Shown: positions 25,515 to 37,000, numbered from the stretch's first letter. The stretch: 38,144 nt of DNA from Microcaldota archaeon (GCA_021828295.1 JAKASF010000009.1:1-38144); one strand, 5' to 3'. The notes: generated by a model not told the origin, from the sequence alone. A program made the numbers and translations.

Positions 25515-27077
25515 ATGGTAAGTATGAGTGAAAGCAGGAAGAGCAAACCGCTTCGATTGTTCATCGTTGCGCTGTTCATCGCGATATCGCTTCTCAGCAT
25601 GGGCTTCGCGGTATACCTGATGCTTAACGCTGCGAACGGGTTCGTCTTCGCGCTCGCGGTGGCGTACGGCTTGCTCTCTCTCATCTCGCTGGTCTTCAAC
25701 GCCGTCACCTCATATTCCTATTACAAGTCCTACTTCTACGACGAGTACCTGGAGAAGCTGACCCGCAGCCTCAAGCCCATAAGGAGCTACCCGACGGTCG
25801 CTGTGCTGATACCCACATACTCAGAAACGCCAGAATTCATAGAGAGGAATCTCAAGACGCTGAAGGGCATAGACTACGACCCCAAGAAGATAGCATTCTA
25901 TCTAGCCGACGACTCGCAGGATCCGGAGATGGTAAGCGGCAAGCGCGCCCTCTGCGAGAGGTACGGCGTCAACTACATACACAGGAACGACAGGAAGGAC
26001 TTCAAGGTAGGCGCCCTGAACAACGCGCTTCTGCACTCGAAGGAGGAGTTCGTGGCCATATTCGACGCTGACGAGCGCATCGTCGACCCGCGCTTCGTGA
26101 AGGACCTGCTCCCATACTTCCAGGACGAGAGCGTCGCTTTCGTCCAGACGGAGAAGAGGTTCGAGAAGGCGTCTCTCTTCTCCGACAGCGTCGACCTCTT
26201 CGACACCCTCTTCTTCAGGTTCATACAGCCGGCGAGGGCGCTTAACGGCACCGCGATATTCGCTGGCTCGTGCGGCCTGATAAGGCGCTCTGCCATAGAC
26301 GCGATCGGCGGGTTTCCCGCGTACGTCACAGAGGACACGTTCTTCAGCTTCGAGTCAGACATGCACAACTTCAAGAGCGTGTACGTGCCCAAGGCCTATG
26401 CCCTGGGCAAGCCGCTCACCTTCTCAGAATTGTGCAGCCAGCAGTGGCGCTACAACTACGGCGACACGCAGTTCCTCTTCTACTTCCTAAAGCGCATAAG
26501 GTCTGACAAGGGCCACAGGGCTACGCTCTTCTCCAAGGTGGACTACCTGGCCCACGGCTTCGGGCTCAACTACCTCTCTGCAATACTGATACTCTTCACA
26601 GTCGTCTCGCTGCTCACCGTCTTCTCCGCGGCGCCCTTCGCGTACTCGAGCGCGGCGCAGTTCGTCACCGCGTCTTCCACGGCCATAAATCTCGAGATAC
26701 TCGGCGTCATCTCGTTCCTCCTCTCGCTCATAGTCCCGGTTGCGCTGACCAAGGCCTACTTCGACTCGTATCTTGAGGGCCTTATGCTCTTCTTCCTAAA
26801 CTTCGCGCTCTCGTTCGTGAGGCTCAAGGGGGCCGTATCTGCTATGCTCGCCGCGAACCCGTTCAAGGGCTGGTTCAAGGGAAGCATAGGCCGCAGCGGC
26901 ACAGGCCGCATCCTGGCCTCGCTGCGCAACTCTAGCATAGAGCTGGTCTTCTCGGCCATACTCCTATTCGGCAGCCTCACCGCCATGCTCCTCTCCAACA
27001 TATCCGGGGCGCTCTGGATGCTCTGGTACGGAGCGCTCTACACGTCGACGTTCGTCTTCTTCCTCAGATACGGTTAG
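25515..27077 (+). CDS. family 2 glycosyltransferase, membrane-bound (cellulose-synthase-like)
   Basis: VAVLIPTYSE, FYLADDSQDP, AIFDADERI, TEDTFFS, QQWRYNYGD and multiple TMs. ATG at 25524 possible. Confidence 0.9.
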   Translation: MVSMSESRKSKPLRLFIVALFIAISLLSMGFAVYLMLNAANGFVFALAVAYGLLSLISLVFNAVTSYSYYKSYFYDEYLEKLTRSLKPIRSYPTVAVLIPTYSETPEFIERNLKTLKGIDYDPKKIAFYLADDSQDPEMVSGKRALCERYGVNYIHRNDRKDFKVGALNNALLHSKEEFVAIFDADERIVDPRFVKDLLPYFQDESVAFVQTEKRFEKASLFSDSVDLFDTLFFRFIQPARALNGTAIFAGSCGLIRRSAIDAIGGFPAYVTEDTFFSFESDMHNFKSVYVPKAYALGKPLTFSELCSQQWRYNYGDTQFLFYFLKRIRSDKGHRATLFSKVDYLAHGFGLNYLSAILILFTVVSLLTVFSAAPFAYSSAAQFVTASSTAINLEILGVISFLLSLIVPVALTKAYFDSYLEGLMLFFLNFALSFVRLKGAVSAMLAANPFKGWFKGSIGRSGTGRILASLRNSSIELVFSAILLFGSLTAMLLSNISGALWMLWYGALYTSTFVFFLRYG

Positions 27078-27080
27078 CCC

Positions 27081-27392
27081 ATGATATTTGTAAAGAAGCA
27101 CGCCGCGGAGCAGGGCCTCATAATCGCGATGTGCGACGAGGAGCTTATGGGAAGGGTGCTCGAGGAGGGCAAGCTCTTCATCGACCTCGACAGGTACTCC
27201 GAATTCTACAGGGGGGAGCTGGTCAGCGAGGAGAAGGCGAAGGCGATGGTGGACGGCGTTGAGCTCTACTCGGCGAACATCGTCGGGGAGCGCTCGGTAG
27301 CTGTGATGATGAACAAGGGCATCGTGGGCAAGGAGGACGTGAAGAAGGTCGGCAGGGTGCCCTTCGTGCAGGTCTTCAAGGTCGACTTCTAG
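27081..27392 (+). CDS. DUF424 family archaeal protein
   Basis: MIFVKKHAAEQGLIIAMCDEELMGRVLEEGKLFIDL...YSANIVGERSVAVMMNKGIVGKEDVKKVGRVPFVQVF. Confidence 0.8.
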   Translation: MIFVKKHAAEQGLIIAMCDEELMGRVLEEGKLFIDLDRYSEFYRGELVSEEKAKAMVDGVELYSANIVGERSVAVMMNKGIVGKEDVKKVGRVPFVQVFKVDF

Positions 27393-27745
27393 GGACCGGA
27401 ATCCTTCTCGCTCTTCAGCACGAGTATCGCGTCGGCGATGTTGCCGTGGTTCGCCTCAAGCGTCTTCCTTATCAGAGCGGTGTCCTCTACCCCTGTCTGC
27501 TCCCTCACAAGCTTTATGTCATCGTCGCTTATCTCGACCTTGCTCCTGTCTATCTCGTGCACGCTGCCGCTTATCTGGAAGCTGCTCATTCCCTGGCCCT
27601 CTATGAGCGTGACCTGCGGCGCCTCCACAACTATGTCCTTGTCGTTGCAGTGTATGACCACCTGCGTGCTCGCTATCTCTGTACTCTTTATGCCCAGCTT
27701 GTCGAGCATGCCTTTCAGCTTCTTCGGGTCTAGGTTCGGGAACAT
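27389..27745 (-). CDS. nac: nascent polypeptide-associated complex protein (archaeal aNAC)
   Basis: NLDPKKLKGMLDKLGI...NAC barrel; UBA-like end VREQTGVEDTALIRKTLEANHGNIADAILVL. Confidence 0.93.
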   Translation of the reverse strand: MFPNLDPKKLKGMLDKLGIKSTEIASTQVVIHCNDKDIVVEAPQVTLIEGQGMSSFQISGSVHEIDRSKVEISDDDIKLVREQTGVEDTALIRKTLEANHGNIADAILVLKSEKDSGP

Positions 27746-27756
27746 GCAATCACTAA

Positions 27757-27828
27757 TGGACTCTGCGGGATTCGAACCCGCAACCTCCCGCCTGCAAAGC
27801 GGACGCGCTACCGTTGCGCTAAGAGCCC
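27757..27828 (-). tRNA. tRNA-Ala(TGC)
   Basis: GGGCTCT TA GCGC AACGGTA GCGC G TCCGC TTTGCAG GCGGG ... TGCGG GTTCGAATC CCGCA AGAGTCC A type cloverleaf with the G3-U70 Ala identity pair. Confidence 0.92.
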
Positions 27829-27910
27829 ACAGGTACTTTTAGCGCACGCAGTTTAATATAAAGCTAATGCTTAAATAGACTGGAAAGCCTAATAAATAAG
27901 GGGTAGTGGG

Positions 27911-29572
27911 ATGGTGGAAAAAGCGCCCGTTGTGCGCGCTTCTAACAGGAACAAGAATGTCAGCGTGAGCGAGGAGAAGGTGCTAGAGATGGCGCCCAAG
28001 GTGAGCACTATCAGCAGCCAGCTTCCGGCAGTGGTGTCGTTGCTTCTACCAGAGGAGGTTAAGCTCCAGCAGTCAAAGGTTGCGGGCGCCAGAAGCATGC
28101 ACGAAGAGAGGCTAAAGAAGCTTAAGCAAGAGCTGGCAGATCCGGCTAATGAGGAAGCCTATTACAAGCTGACGGAGATCGAGAAGGACATGAAAAGCGT
28201 GGCCGGTCTCGGCCAGGGGCGCCCTGGCTCTGCCGCAAAGGAGCTCAAGGAAGAGATAAGCGGGAGGGACCCCTACGCCAACGAATATGGCAGGCTTGCC
28301 AAAGAGGCAGAAGCAATAAGAGCTGCGATGCCCGCGTCTTTGCTCGCCGTGATTAAGCAGGAGCAGAGCGCCATGGAGAAGTACGAGTCGGAGGAAGAGA
28401 CGCTGGCAAAGCTCTCTTCTGTAGACAAGAAGTTCAAAGAGTACGCAAAGAAGATGATGCCCAGCGGCTCTGAAAATAAGAATATTTTCGAAACAAGCCT
28501 CGAGACCGCGCCCGTTGAGGCCCAGAACGAACTCAAGGGCCTGATCAAAGGAATCGGCATATCAAATATTGATGCTTTTGTGGAAAGGCTCAAAGAAAAG
28601 AAGGCGGAGGCCGAGAAGGCGCTTAAGAGGTTTGGAGAGGAAGACTCTGAAATCGGGGCACTTTACTCCCTGGCTCACGAGACAGAGCAGTACGAAAGCA
28701 AGAGCGGCAGGCGCGAGTTCCTGTATAAAACGGCTCAGGCTTTTGGCGGTTTCAAGAGCAGAGCCGGCCAGACGATGACGATGCTTGATGTGCTCAATGC
28801 GGTCGATTTCGATAGCCTCCAGAGCGAGTTCGCCGATTTCGATAAGAATGTCATACTGATAAATGCGATAGACGAGGCGCTAGAGCAGAGCAGGTCTGGA
28901 ACCGCGAAGGGGGTGCTGTTCCTGAAGCAGCTCGCCGAGGGCGACGCCGAGACTGTCGGCGCGTATGGCCTTTCCAACTCGGTGAGGCTGAGCACGCCCG
29001 CGGTGCTTGTAGCAGAGGCGAAGCTGAATGCCAAGGAAACGCTCATCATGAAAGAGGAACGCCACGTGAATCAGGTTGTTGCAGCGCTGGAAGGACTTAC
29101 CGACATGAATAACACAACCCAAGTGAAGAGGGTAAAAGCCCTGTACAGAGACGCGCTTGTTGAAGTCAAATATGCGCTTCCAAGCGTTTTTGCAAACAGC
29201 CTGTCTCCGAAAGAACAGGAAGAGCTGAAGGCCATGGCCAAGCTGCTCGAAAACACGCTGGACAAGACAGCCAAGAAGCTTGGCGTTACCCCTGTGGCAG
29301 AGGAAATACACGACAAGCACGTCAAGATACTGATGGACCACTTCAGCGACATAGCTAACTGGAAGGAAGAGGAGTTCGTTGGGCGCAGCATAAGCACGTA
29401 CTGGCAACTCGTGCAGCTCTTCTCAGAGGCCTATTCGATAAAGCTCAAGGATGTACAGGAGACCTTGGACGAGTTCGTGAGAAGGCACCTTGAATTGGCC
29501 GCAGCCTTGAGGGAAAAAGCAGTTGAAAAAGGCACCGAACTCGGCGCGACGCAGATTCCAAACCTGCCGTGA
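27911..29572 (+). CDS. large coiled-coil/helical protein of unknown function
   Basis: 553-aa intact ORF, charged helical composition, upstream TATA-like CTTAAATA (27869-27877). Confidence 0.75.
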   Translation: MVEKAPVVRASNRNKNVSVSEEKVLEMAPKVSTISSQLPAVVSLLLPEEVKLQQSKVAGARSMHEERLKKLKQELADPANEEAYYKLTEIEKDMKSVAGLGQGRPGSAAKELKEEISGRDPYANEYGRLAKEAEAIRAAMPASLLAVIKQEQSAMEKYESEEETLAKLSSVDKKFKEYAKKMMPSGSENKNIFETSLETAPVEAQNELKGLIKGIGISNIDAFVERLKEKKAEAEKALKRFGEEDSEIGALYSLAHETEQYESKSGRREFLYKTAQAFGGFKSRAGQTMTMLDVLNAVDFDSLQSEFADFDKNVILINAIDEALEQSRSGTAKGVLFLKQLAEGDAETVGAYGLSNSVRLSTPAVLVAEAKLNAKETLIMKEERHVNQVVAALEGLTDMNNTTQVKRVKALYRDALVEVKYALPSVFANSLSPKEQEELKAMAKLLENTLDKTAKKLGVTPVAEEIHDKHVKILMDHFSDIANWKEEEFVGRSISTYWQLVQLFSEAYSIKLKDVQETLDEFVRRHLELAAALREKAVEKGTELGATQIPNLP

Positions 29573-29635
29573 GCGCTGCGCGCGCAACCGTTTCGCGTAT
29601 TGAACTTTAGCGTCCAGCGTCAAGCATCAGCATAC

Positions 29636-29645
29636 CTTTAAATAG
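29636..29645 (+). promoter_or_regulatory. TATA-like promoter of acidic microprotein
   Basis: tttaaatag about 60 nt upstream of the ATG at 29699. Confidence 0.45.
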
Positions 29646-29669
29646 TTTTCCCCGATAATCAGATTGCAT

Positions 29670-29683
29670 TCGGGGAAACCCGA
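29670..29683 (+). promoter_or_regulatory. 5'-UTR hairpin with GAAA tetraloop
   Basis: TCGGG-GAAA-CCCGA perfect 5-bp stem immediately upstream of the SD-like AAAGGTG and ATG. Confidence 0.5.
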
Positions 29684-29698
29684 GAAAGGTGCCCAAAC

Positions 29699-29824
29699 AT
29701 GGCAAAGAAAGACGACGAAGACGACACAAGCGACGACAGCGACGAAGAAGACAGCGACGAAGACATGGACGACGAGGCCGGCGAAGACGACGATTTCGAC
29801 AGCGACGAGTCAGAAGAGTTCTAG
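29699..29824 (+). CDS. hyper-acidic 41-aa microprotein
   Basis: MAKKDDEDDTSDDSDEEDSDEDMDDEAGEDDDFDSDESEEF*; SD-like GGTG upstream; promoter-like TTTAAATA. Too short for the ORF track. Confidence 0.65.
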   Translation: MAKKDDEDDTSDDSDEEDSDEDMDDEAGEDDDFDSDESEEF

Positions 29825-29888
29825 CAGCTCCTTGCTGGTCAGTTATCAAAGCCCAATGATTTGTGCCCAGCCCTTGCAGCGTCTCTTG

Positions 29889-31025
29889 TCAGCCGCCCAG
29901 CTTCTTTTTCACTTTCTTGCCCGCATCCAATATCGAGCCGAGCTTTTCTGATTCACGCACCTTTGACCTTATCGAGTTAAGCGTGTCGGATCCGATCATC
30001 TTGGCGTTAGGAATCGTGCGTATGGGGGTGATCACTCCTATGCCAGACATCTGCCTGTCTACCTGGGCTTTTATAGCATCCTCGTTAAGCGAGGATATAG
30101 CCCCGGCCTTGCTGATTCCGCTAGCCTCTCTGCTGAGCCGCCTGGCAACGCCCCTGGTGTTTTCGCTGTTTAGCACTCCTCCCAGCGCCGCTATCTCGCT
30201 CCATTCCTTGAATTCATCTCCAAGAGCCTTGCGTGTGTTTAGCCTGATGAGCGCGTTCCTTACTGTAGCAGCCTCGCTCTGCGTGAGAGGTCTGCCCTTT
30301 GCCTGCGCCTCTTTCAGCGTATAGCTGATGGCGTCGCTGGTGGAGGCATGCTCGAGAGGTGAGCTCATCGGTATATTCTCCTTTTCCGCCATGTCTTGGA
30401 GCTGATGCGCGTATTTCTCCCTGTCGGCCAGAGCGCTTTCCTGTTCCAGCTTGCTGCCTGCCGCCTTGTATTTTTCACTCGCATTTTCGTATTTTTTGAG
30501 CGTGCTGTTGTACTTCTCCTTTGCAACCATTCCCCCTCCTTTCGAGCTTAGGACCGAGCCCAAGAAAGCCCCCCCGGCTGCCTGCCCTGCCACGTGCAGG
30601 ATTCTGCCTACGGCAGACTTAAACGCGCTGCCGCCGCTAATGCTATTTCCTGAGATTCCAGGAAGCGAGTTTGCTTGTTTGTTGGCGGCGCGGCCTGCTT
30701 GCCACGAGTTGACCTTGCTCCTCGCGAACTTTCCAGGAGAGACTGTCTTGCCCTGTCTGTTTTTGAGGCCCGTCGCCCTGTAGGCGAACTGCCTCCCCAC
30801 GCCCTTGGCCTTTACCGGGCTCTTGCTGTACGAGGTCTTGCCGACAAGGGAGCCCTTGCCCGAAAGGCCAGCCGCGCCTATGCCAGCGAGCGTGCCTATG
30901 CCAAATATCCTGAAGAGGTTGTAGCCCCTCGTGAGCCCGGCAGCCGCTGCTATTAGTATCATTATGACTAGAAGTGGTATCAGCGCGTCGACGGCGCCGA
31001 ACGATAGAACAACGGCCAACAGCAT
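29889..31025 (-). CDS. membrane protein of unknown function (N-terminal TM, Ala/Gly/Lys-rich cytoplasmic part)
   Basis: LIPLLVIMILIAAAAGL and FGIGTLAGIGAAGL segments then long soluble region; TATA-like TATTTATAGG upstream. Confidence 0.7.
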   Translation of the reverse strand: MLLAVVLSFGAVDALIPLLVIMILIAAAAGLTRGYNLFRIFGIGTLAGIGAAGLSGKGSLVGKTSYSKSPVKAKGVGRQFAYRATGLKNRQGKTVSPGKFARSKVNSWQAGRAANKQANSLPGISGNSISGGSAFKSAVGRILHVAGQAAGGAFLGSVLSSKGGGMVAKEKYNSTLKKYENASEKYKAAGSKLEQESALADREKYAHQLQDMAEKENIPMSSPLEHASTSDAISYTLKEAQAKGRPLTQSEAATVRNALIRLNTRKALGDEFKEWSEIAALGGVLNSENTRGVARRLSREASGISKAGAISSLNEDAIKAQVDRQMSGIGVITPIRTIPNAKMIGSDTLNSIRSKVRESEKLGSILDAGKKVKKKLGG

Positions 31026-31068
31026 GCTCCACTCCCAATATGTATTTTGCCTTTTTCCCTATAAATAC

Positions 31069-34000
31069 CTATCCCCTGTTATCGTCGTGATGACGTCGGG
31101 CTTTTCGCCCGTGGGCGCGCCTCCTCGTGGATCCCAGCAGGAGCGCCAGCAGAGCCGTTGCGACGCTGGCCAGGAGCCAGAGAGTGTTCACGTCCCCGTA
31201 GCTGAGCTCGAAGAGGCCTATCTGGAACGGTGAGCTCCTGGTCTGCACCGGCGCCTCGCTGTAGTTTAGCTCGCCCACGATGACCGCCGATGGGTTGCTC
31301 TTCCCGATTGTGCTCTGCAACGATGCGGGCTGCGACGGGTCTATCTCTGACAGTCCCAGGGGCACCACCTTGGCCTGTATGGGCTCCGGGGCGGGGTAGC
31401 CGTAGAAGGCTGCCAGTATGCTGTCCTGCTCGGTTCCGCACGCGGTTATAGAGCCGCTGAACGCCCCTCCGGCGTTGGTGGTGAAGTACGAGCCGCCTGT
31501 CTGCTGGTTGCCTATAAGCCCTATCTGCGAGGTGCATACTCCTGCTCCTGTCGTCGGGCTTATGTCTGCGCAGTACTGGGGCTGGCCTGCCCCGGCCGGG
31601 AACGGACCAGCCTTCGCGTTGTTTACGCATGTGGCGTAATCTGGGAATTGGCCCTCGCAGTATGTGTAGCTGTGCAGCATGAGGCACGAGGCGAGATTGT
31701 CGGCCGCGGCACTACCGTGCTCGTTCTGGTAGCAGGCGAACGCCTGCGAGAGCACGCCGGTCGCGGGGCAGATGTTGGGATAGCCGTTGTTGCCGTAGAT
31801 GTTGCAGAGCGTGCTGCCCTCCTGCAGCAGCGATGGCGGCTGCGGGTTGCACTGCGCGTTCTTGCTTGCGTCGGCAAAGCCGTTGTACGAAGGCGCGTAT
31901 GTCGCCACCTGCGAGTTCGCGTACCTGTTGTTCAGGCTTGTGGTGAATACCGGATTGGACTGCACGCAGGAGTACGGGCCCGGCAGGGGGCACGAAGCGC
32001 TCGAGCTCGGCAGGAAGCTCGAATCGGAGAGCGCGTAGGCGCAGTACGCCGCGTCGAGCGGGCAAGTGACCGGGTTGTAGTCCGCGTAGTCCAGGTTGGT
32101 GTTGTAGTAGAGGTAGACGTCGTTGTTCGGGAGCGGCGTGAAGCCGCCGAAGGCGTTCTGCACGCCGAGCAGGCCGTTGAACGTTATCGTGGTCTGGTTG
32201 ACGTTGTTCGGGTTCACCTGGGAGCTCACTGTGAGCGAGAGCGAGACCGTGTTCGCAACGTCTATGTCCATCGGCACGTAGATGTTGTTCCCGAACCTGT
32301 CGTTCATCACGTAGGTTATGCGCTGGTAGCCGTAGGTGCTGCACCTTCCGGATGAGCATCCGGGTCCCGAACTGGGCGTGTAGCTCTGCGAGTTTATCGA
32401 GAGCGCGAGGTCGCTGTCGTATACTGCCTGCTTGTAGATCTCGAAGAGAGTCACAGTCGCCGCCTCCTGCAGCGGGTTGTACGAGAGCGTCGCGGTGCCG
32501 CTGCCCGCCGACGCGCCCCCTACTTCCGCGGGTCCGCTGCCCGGGTTCGATGAAGCTACCAGCGTATAGAAGCCCCCCTGCGACTGCGCGTAGTGGTCTA
32601 TCTCATATGCGTACAGCCTGCTCGAGTCGAGCACCGCCTGGTTGTTCCTTGAGCAGTCCCATATCTGCGCCCCGCCGGAGTACCCGGTTGTGCAGGCGCT
32701 GGTTATGTTGGCGTAGATGTAGCCGAAGAGCCTGTCGTTCTGCAGCGTGTAGTCTATCAGCGGCGGCACCACGAGGCCGTAGTTCGAGAGGTTGGGCATG
32801 AAGTAGCCGCCCGTAGGCGCAGTGCTGAGCAGGTAGCTGTAATCGCCTTCTATCGTCGCGGTCTGCGTACCCGACGGCCCGTTCACGAGCGCGAAGCTGT
32901 ACACGTCCGTCGGGGCGGCGGTCTGCTGCGTCAGCGACGGAGGCGCGCAGAGGCTGGACGGGCTGTCCGGGCTTGCGTCCCCGCTCTCAGAGACCACGGT
33001 CGGCCCGGATTCAAGCGCCGATTTCTGGCTTATCGAATACGTGTACTTGTACGGCACCACCAGATAGCCGGATATCCGGCTGCTCAGTGTCTCCGCCTGC
33101 GCTGGTACAGAGCTCCCGGTTCCTGAAGATGTGGACTGCACAGTTAGCGTCTGGCTCGTGCTCTTCCCGTTCTCCGTAGCTGTCATCGTGTAGGTCTGGC
33201 CCGGCGAGAGCCCGCAGGTCGCATCCATCTTGTTCCCCGAGTTGGGGCAGATGAAGAAGTAGACGCCGTCCTTGAACGTGTTAGAGGTGCCGACAGTCGC
33301 GCCGTTCGGGCCCGTTAGCGCTATCGTGACCGAGTCGCCGGGGTTGTAGGCGACGGCATAGGCGGTGTCTGGGATTATGTATAGGCTGCTGTCAACGGTG
33401 TTGGTGGCCTGCACCGCTATCGGGCTCGCGATGTTTAGGAATGGGACCTGGTTGACGCTTAGCTTATAGGTGTTCGGCTCGCCGCTGGCCAGGCATGGGG
33501 GCGAGCTGCACGTGTCAGATGGCGCGAACTCGTTGCCCGTTATGGCTATCGGGCTGTTGCTGGGCAGAACGCAGTCGAGCGGCCTGTTTACTGTCTGCGT
33601 GCTGCCGGGGGTTATGCTCGGAGGCGTGCCGCAGATGGTCACCGACGCGGATTGCGAGGAGCTGCTCACGGGGCTGCCCCCGAGCTCGTTGCCCTTGCTG
33701 TCGATCGCGTTCGCCGCGACGCTGTCTCCGGCGTTCGTCGCCGTGACAGTTACCTGGTCCGTGACCCCGTAGTCGACCGGCGCCAGCTGCTCGCTCAGCG
33801 TTGGAGTTCCGCTCTGCGTCGCCCCTCCCGATGCGCACTGGTTGCTGCTCGTCGCCTGCGAGCTGCAGCCCGTGTTCTGCAGGTTCTGCAGGAACGAGCT
33901 GTAGAACTGGCTGGCTAGGCTCTGGGTCTGCGCCGAGCCCAGGTTCTCCACATACCTCAGCGGGTTCGTGACCAGGTACACCGGGGCGGCGATGCTGTTC

Positions 34001-37000
34001 ACCGCGGTCGATGAGGCGCACGAGCCGCTGTCAGATTGCGAGAGGGATGAGATGCACGTGTACGGCTGGAATCCCTTGAACACGTTGGTGTAGTTCTCAG
34101 CCCGCGTGTTGGCGAAGAGAAGCTCGTTGTAGAAAGTCGCATCCTGCACCTGGCAGCTGTACCCTAGCAGCAGGCCCGAGGAGCAGAGCGACGTCGAGAG
34201 CCCCGCGGGGAGCGGAGGGAAGAGCATGCTCGAGGTCTCGTTGAAGTTTATCGTGAACGATGAGTCGTAGATCATGGGGGCGAACGCCGCGCCGGTGCGT
34301 TGGTATGTGGGGCTCTCGAACGCTCTGGGCGTCTTGCTCGAGAGCGGCGCCGATACCTCCGCGGTCTGCACGGCCCTGAGGAGAGGCCCCACAGGCATGT
34401 AGCCTCCGAGATAGACCGCCGGCATATTGCTCGGGTTGAAGGTGCACTCTGTGGATGAGCAGAAGGTGATCGGGTTGCTCGCGCCGGGTGTGCTCGCGTA
34501 TCTTTCATACACGGTGTTGAAGAACGCGGACCTGAAGAACTGGTTCAGCGAGTTCATGCCGGTGATGTTTGCCGAGAGTATCCAGCCGTAGGGCGGATAC
34601 GCACCGCCGAGACCTGCCAGAGAGCTTGCGGGTGTCTGCGTCCAGTACTGGGAGCCCTCTCCTGTGCTAGGCGAATGGCATCCGAACTTATCGCCGCTCT
34701 TGCCGTTGATGGTGCAGCCTATGTACAGGGTCTGGCATTCGTTGCTGGGGTTGCACTGCAGGCTCCAGCTCTGTGTGTCGGTTATGCACTCTTCCTGCAC
34801 CGGGGTCTGCGGCGGGATTCCCAGCCCGGTGTAGACGAAGGTCGCCGAGCAGCTTTGCGGGGAGAACATATCATCGAATCCGGTCGGATTTATTGGAGTA
34901 TCGACTCCCTGCGAGTTGAGCGCACGCAGCACGAGTATGTCAAAATAGGTGCCGGGCCCGTACGAGGACTCGCCAACAGCGCCCGGGGGCGAGTACATAA
35001 CGTTAGCGGAGCCAGCCCAGTTGTCAAGCACGTACAGGTAGCCGTTGACCACGCTGATTCCTATCGGGTGGTGGTACGCGGCCTGGTCCATGTCGTTCGT
35101 GGCGTATATGGCCTGGCCTCCGGACTGCGTGCCCTGCGTAGCGGGCCCCGCATAGAAGGCGGTAACAGAGCCGCCTCCTGTCGTCTGCGTCTGCGTCTTG
35201 CCATCGAACTTCACGCCGAAGAGGCCCCCGTTTAGCAGCCAGTCGCTTATGCTCAGCGTCGACTGAGCGCCCTGGCCCACGGCGCTCTGGTAAGCGAGGT
35301 CGATGGTGCCGCTCTGCGCCAGCGTAGTGCCGTCGAACTGGTAGACGTAGCCGCTGGTCTGGTTGGCCCCGTAGACTATCTGGCCCGTCGACGTAGAGGC
35401 TATCTCGTTGAGTATCGGTATGGCAGGCGCGCTGCTAGAGGCGAGCGACCACTGCAGCGTCGTGTTCGCGAAGAGCGAAGGCGTCGCGCCCCAGTTCACC
35501 TGCCCGTTCGAGCCGGTCGGGAAGAGAAGCCCGATTATGGCCGGGTAGGTGTTGTAGTTGTTTCCAGAGTTCTCTGTCACGAGGATGTTGCCCGTTATGA
35601 AGACCGCTCCAGAGTCGGACACGCTCATGTTGAGCGGCGTGAAGCCCGAGGCAGCGTAGCCTTTGTCGGAGCAGCTGGCCGTGTTCACGCTGTTCGAGCA
35701 CGCATTGCCCAGCGACGTCGCAAACGAGCCCAGCTGGGATTTCAGGTCCTGGGCGTTTATGTTGTACACGGCCTGGTCCTGCAGCGTTATCACGTTGCTC
35801 CAGTAGCTGTTCCAGCCGCTTGTCCACGCGCCCGGGCTGCCTGCCTGGTACGGCGTGTCTGGGTTGCTCGGTGACGGCTGGTAGCCCGTGACGTTGAAGT
35901 AGCCGTGGGGTATGAGACGCAGCACGTCGATGTAGTAATCGCCGTTGCCGCTGCTTGCAGGGTTGGACCAGTTCAGCACGAGCACGTAGTCGTTGGCCAG
36001 CGCCGATATCGAGATGGCATTTGCTACGAGTGGGCTGTAGAGCCCGGAGCTCGCAGTCTTGTGGTTAGAGAGCGCGTCGAGCAGGCCGCCTATGCTGCCC
36101 TGCGCGTCCTGCAGGAATGTCTGTATGTTGCCGAGGAGCTGCAGCACCGAGTTGCTCAGCCCTCCTGTCCCGCTCGCTGGCGAAGAGAGCAGCGTGCCCT
36201 GGTAGTTGAAGAAGAGCGTGTTCGGCGTATCGATCGGGAAGGTGTCTATCACGTTGACCGGCGTCGGGTAGTTCCACGGGCTGAATATGTCATAGGAGTC
36301 GGCGAGGTTCTGGCCGTCGAGCCCAGGAAGAAGGTAGTTGTAGGTGAAGTACGGCACAACGTTGGCGTTGAACGTGTTCTCTATGTTCGTCGTGCCGCCG
36401 CTGCTCTTCGTGGCTGTTGTGTACGGTATGTAGTAGTTCTGCACGTTCTGCAACTGGGTGGTCTCGCTGTACGAGTAGGTGTACGCGCAGGTCAGCGTCT
36501 CTGTCTGCTCCTGCGACGCGCAGATGGTGCTGCTGGAGCTGCTGCTGCTGCTGGTGCTGGTGCTCGGCACTCCGGTGCGCACGTTGCAGGTAGAGCATGC
36601 AGGCTCATCGCCAACGCCGCACTGCTCCTGTATCGTGTTGGTTGTCTCCACGCTCACCGGGTTGGCGCTGGCCGTTAGCGAGTCCAGCTCCATGCTGTTG
36701 AAGTTTGCGAATATCGCGTTCCACGTCCAGACCCCGTGCTGCGCGTATGAGGGCACCTGGCCGAAGACGTATGTGTTTGTGGAGAAGCCGTTCGAGAGCA
36801 CGTTTCCGCTTCCGCTCTCGAGCATCGGCGAGTAGCCGAAGTTTGTTATGGTGAGCGATGCTGGCTTGAGGTCGTTGAACGTAAGCGCGCCCACGCTCGC
36901 GCGGGCCGGGCTGTATTGACCCCAGCTTATCGACGTGGGCAGGTCTATGCTCGTCAGCAGCTTCGTCTGCTTGTTGTAGCATGCGTCGCCGAGCACGTTC

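Noticed and set aside
29607-29849. 80-aa minus-strand ORF rich in Arg/Leu
   Set aside because: Antisense of the acidic microprotein (GAC/GAA codons read as R/L).
31648-32355. Plus-strand ORFs inside the giant gene (also 34675-35235, 35905-36678, 36916-37413)
   Set aside because: Antisense shadows of a long GC-rich gene; V/R/A-rich without motifs.
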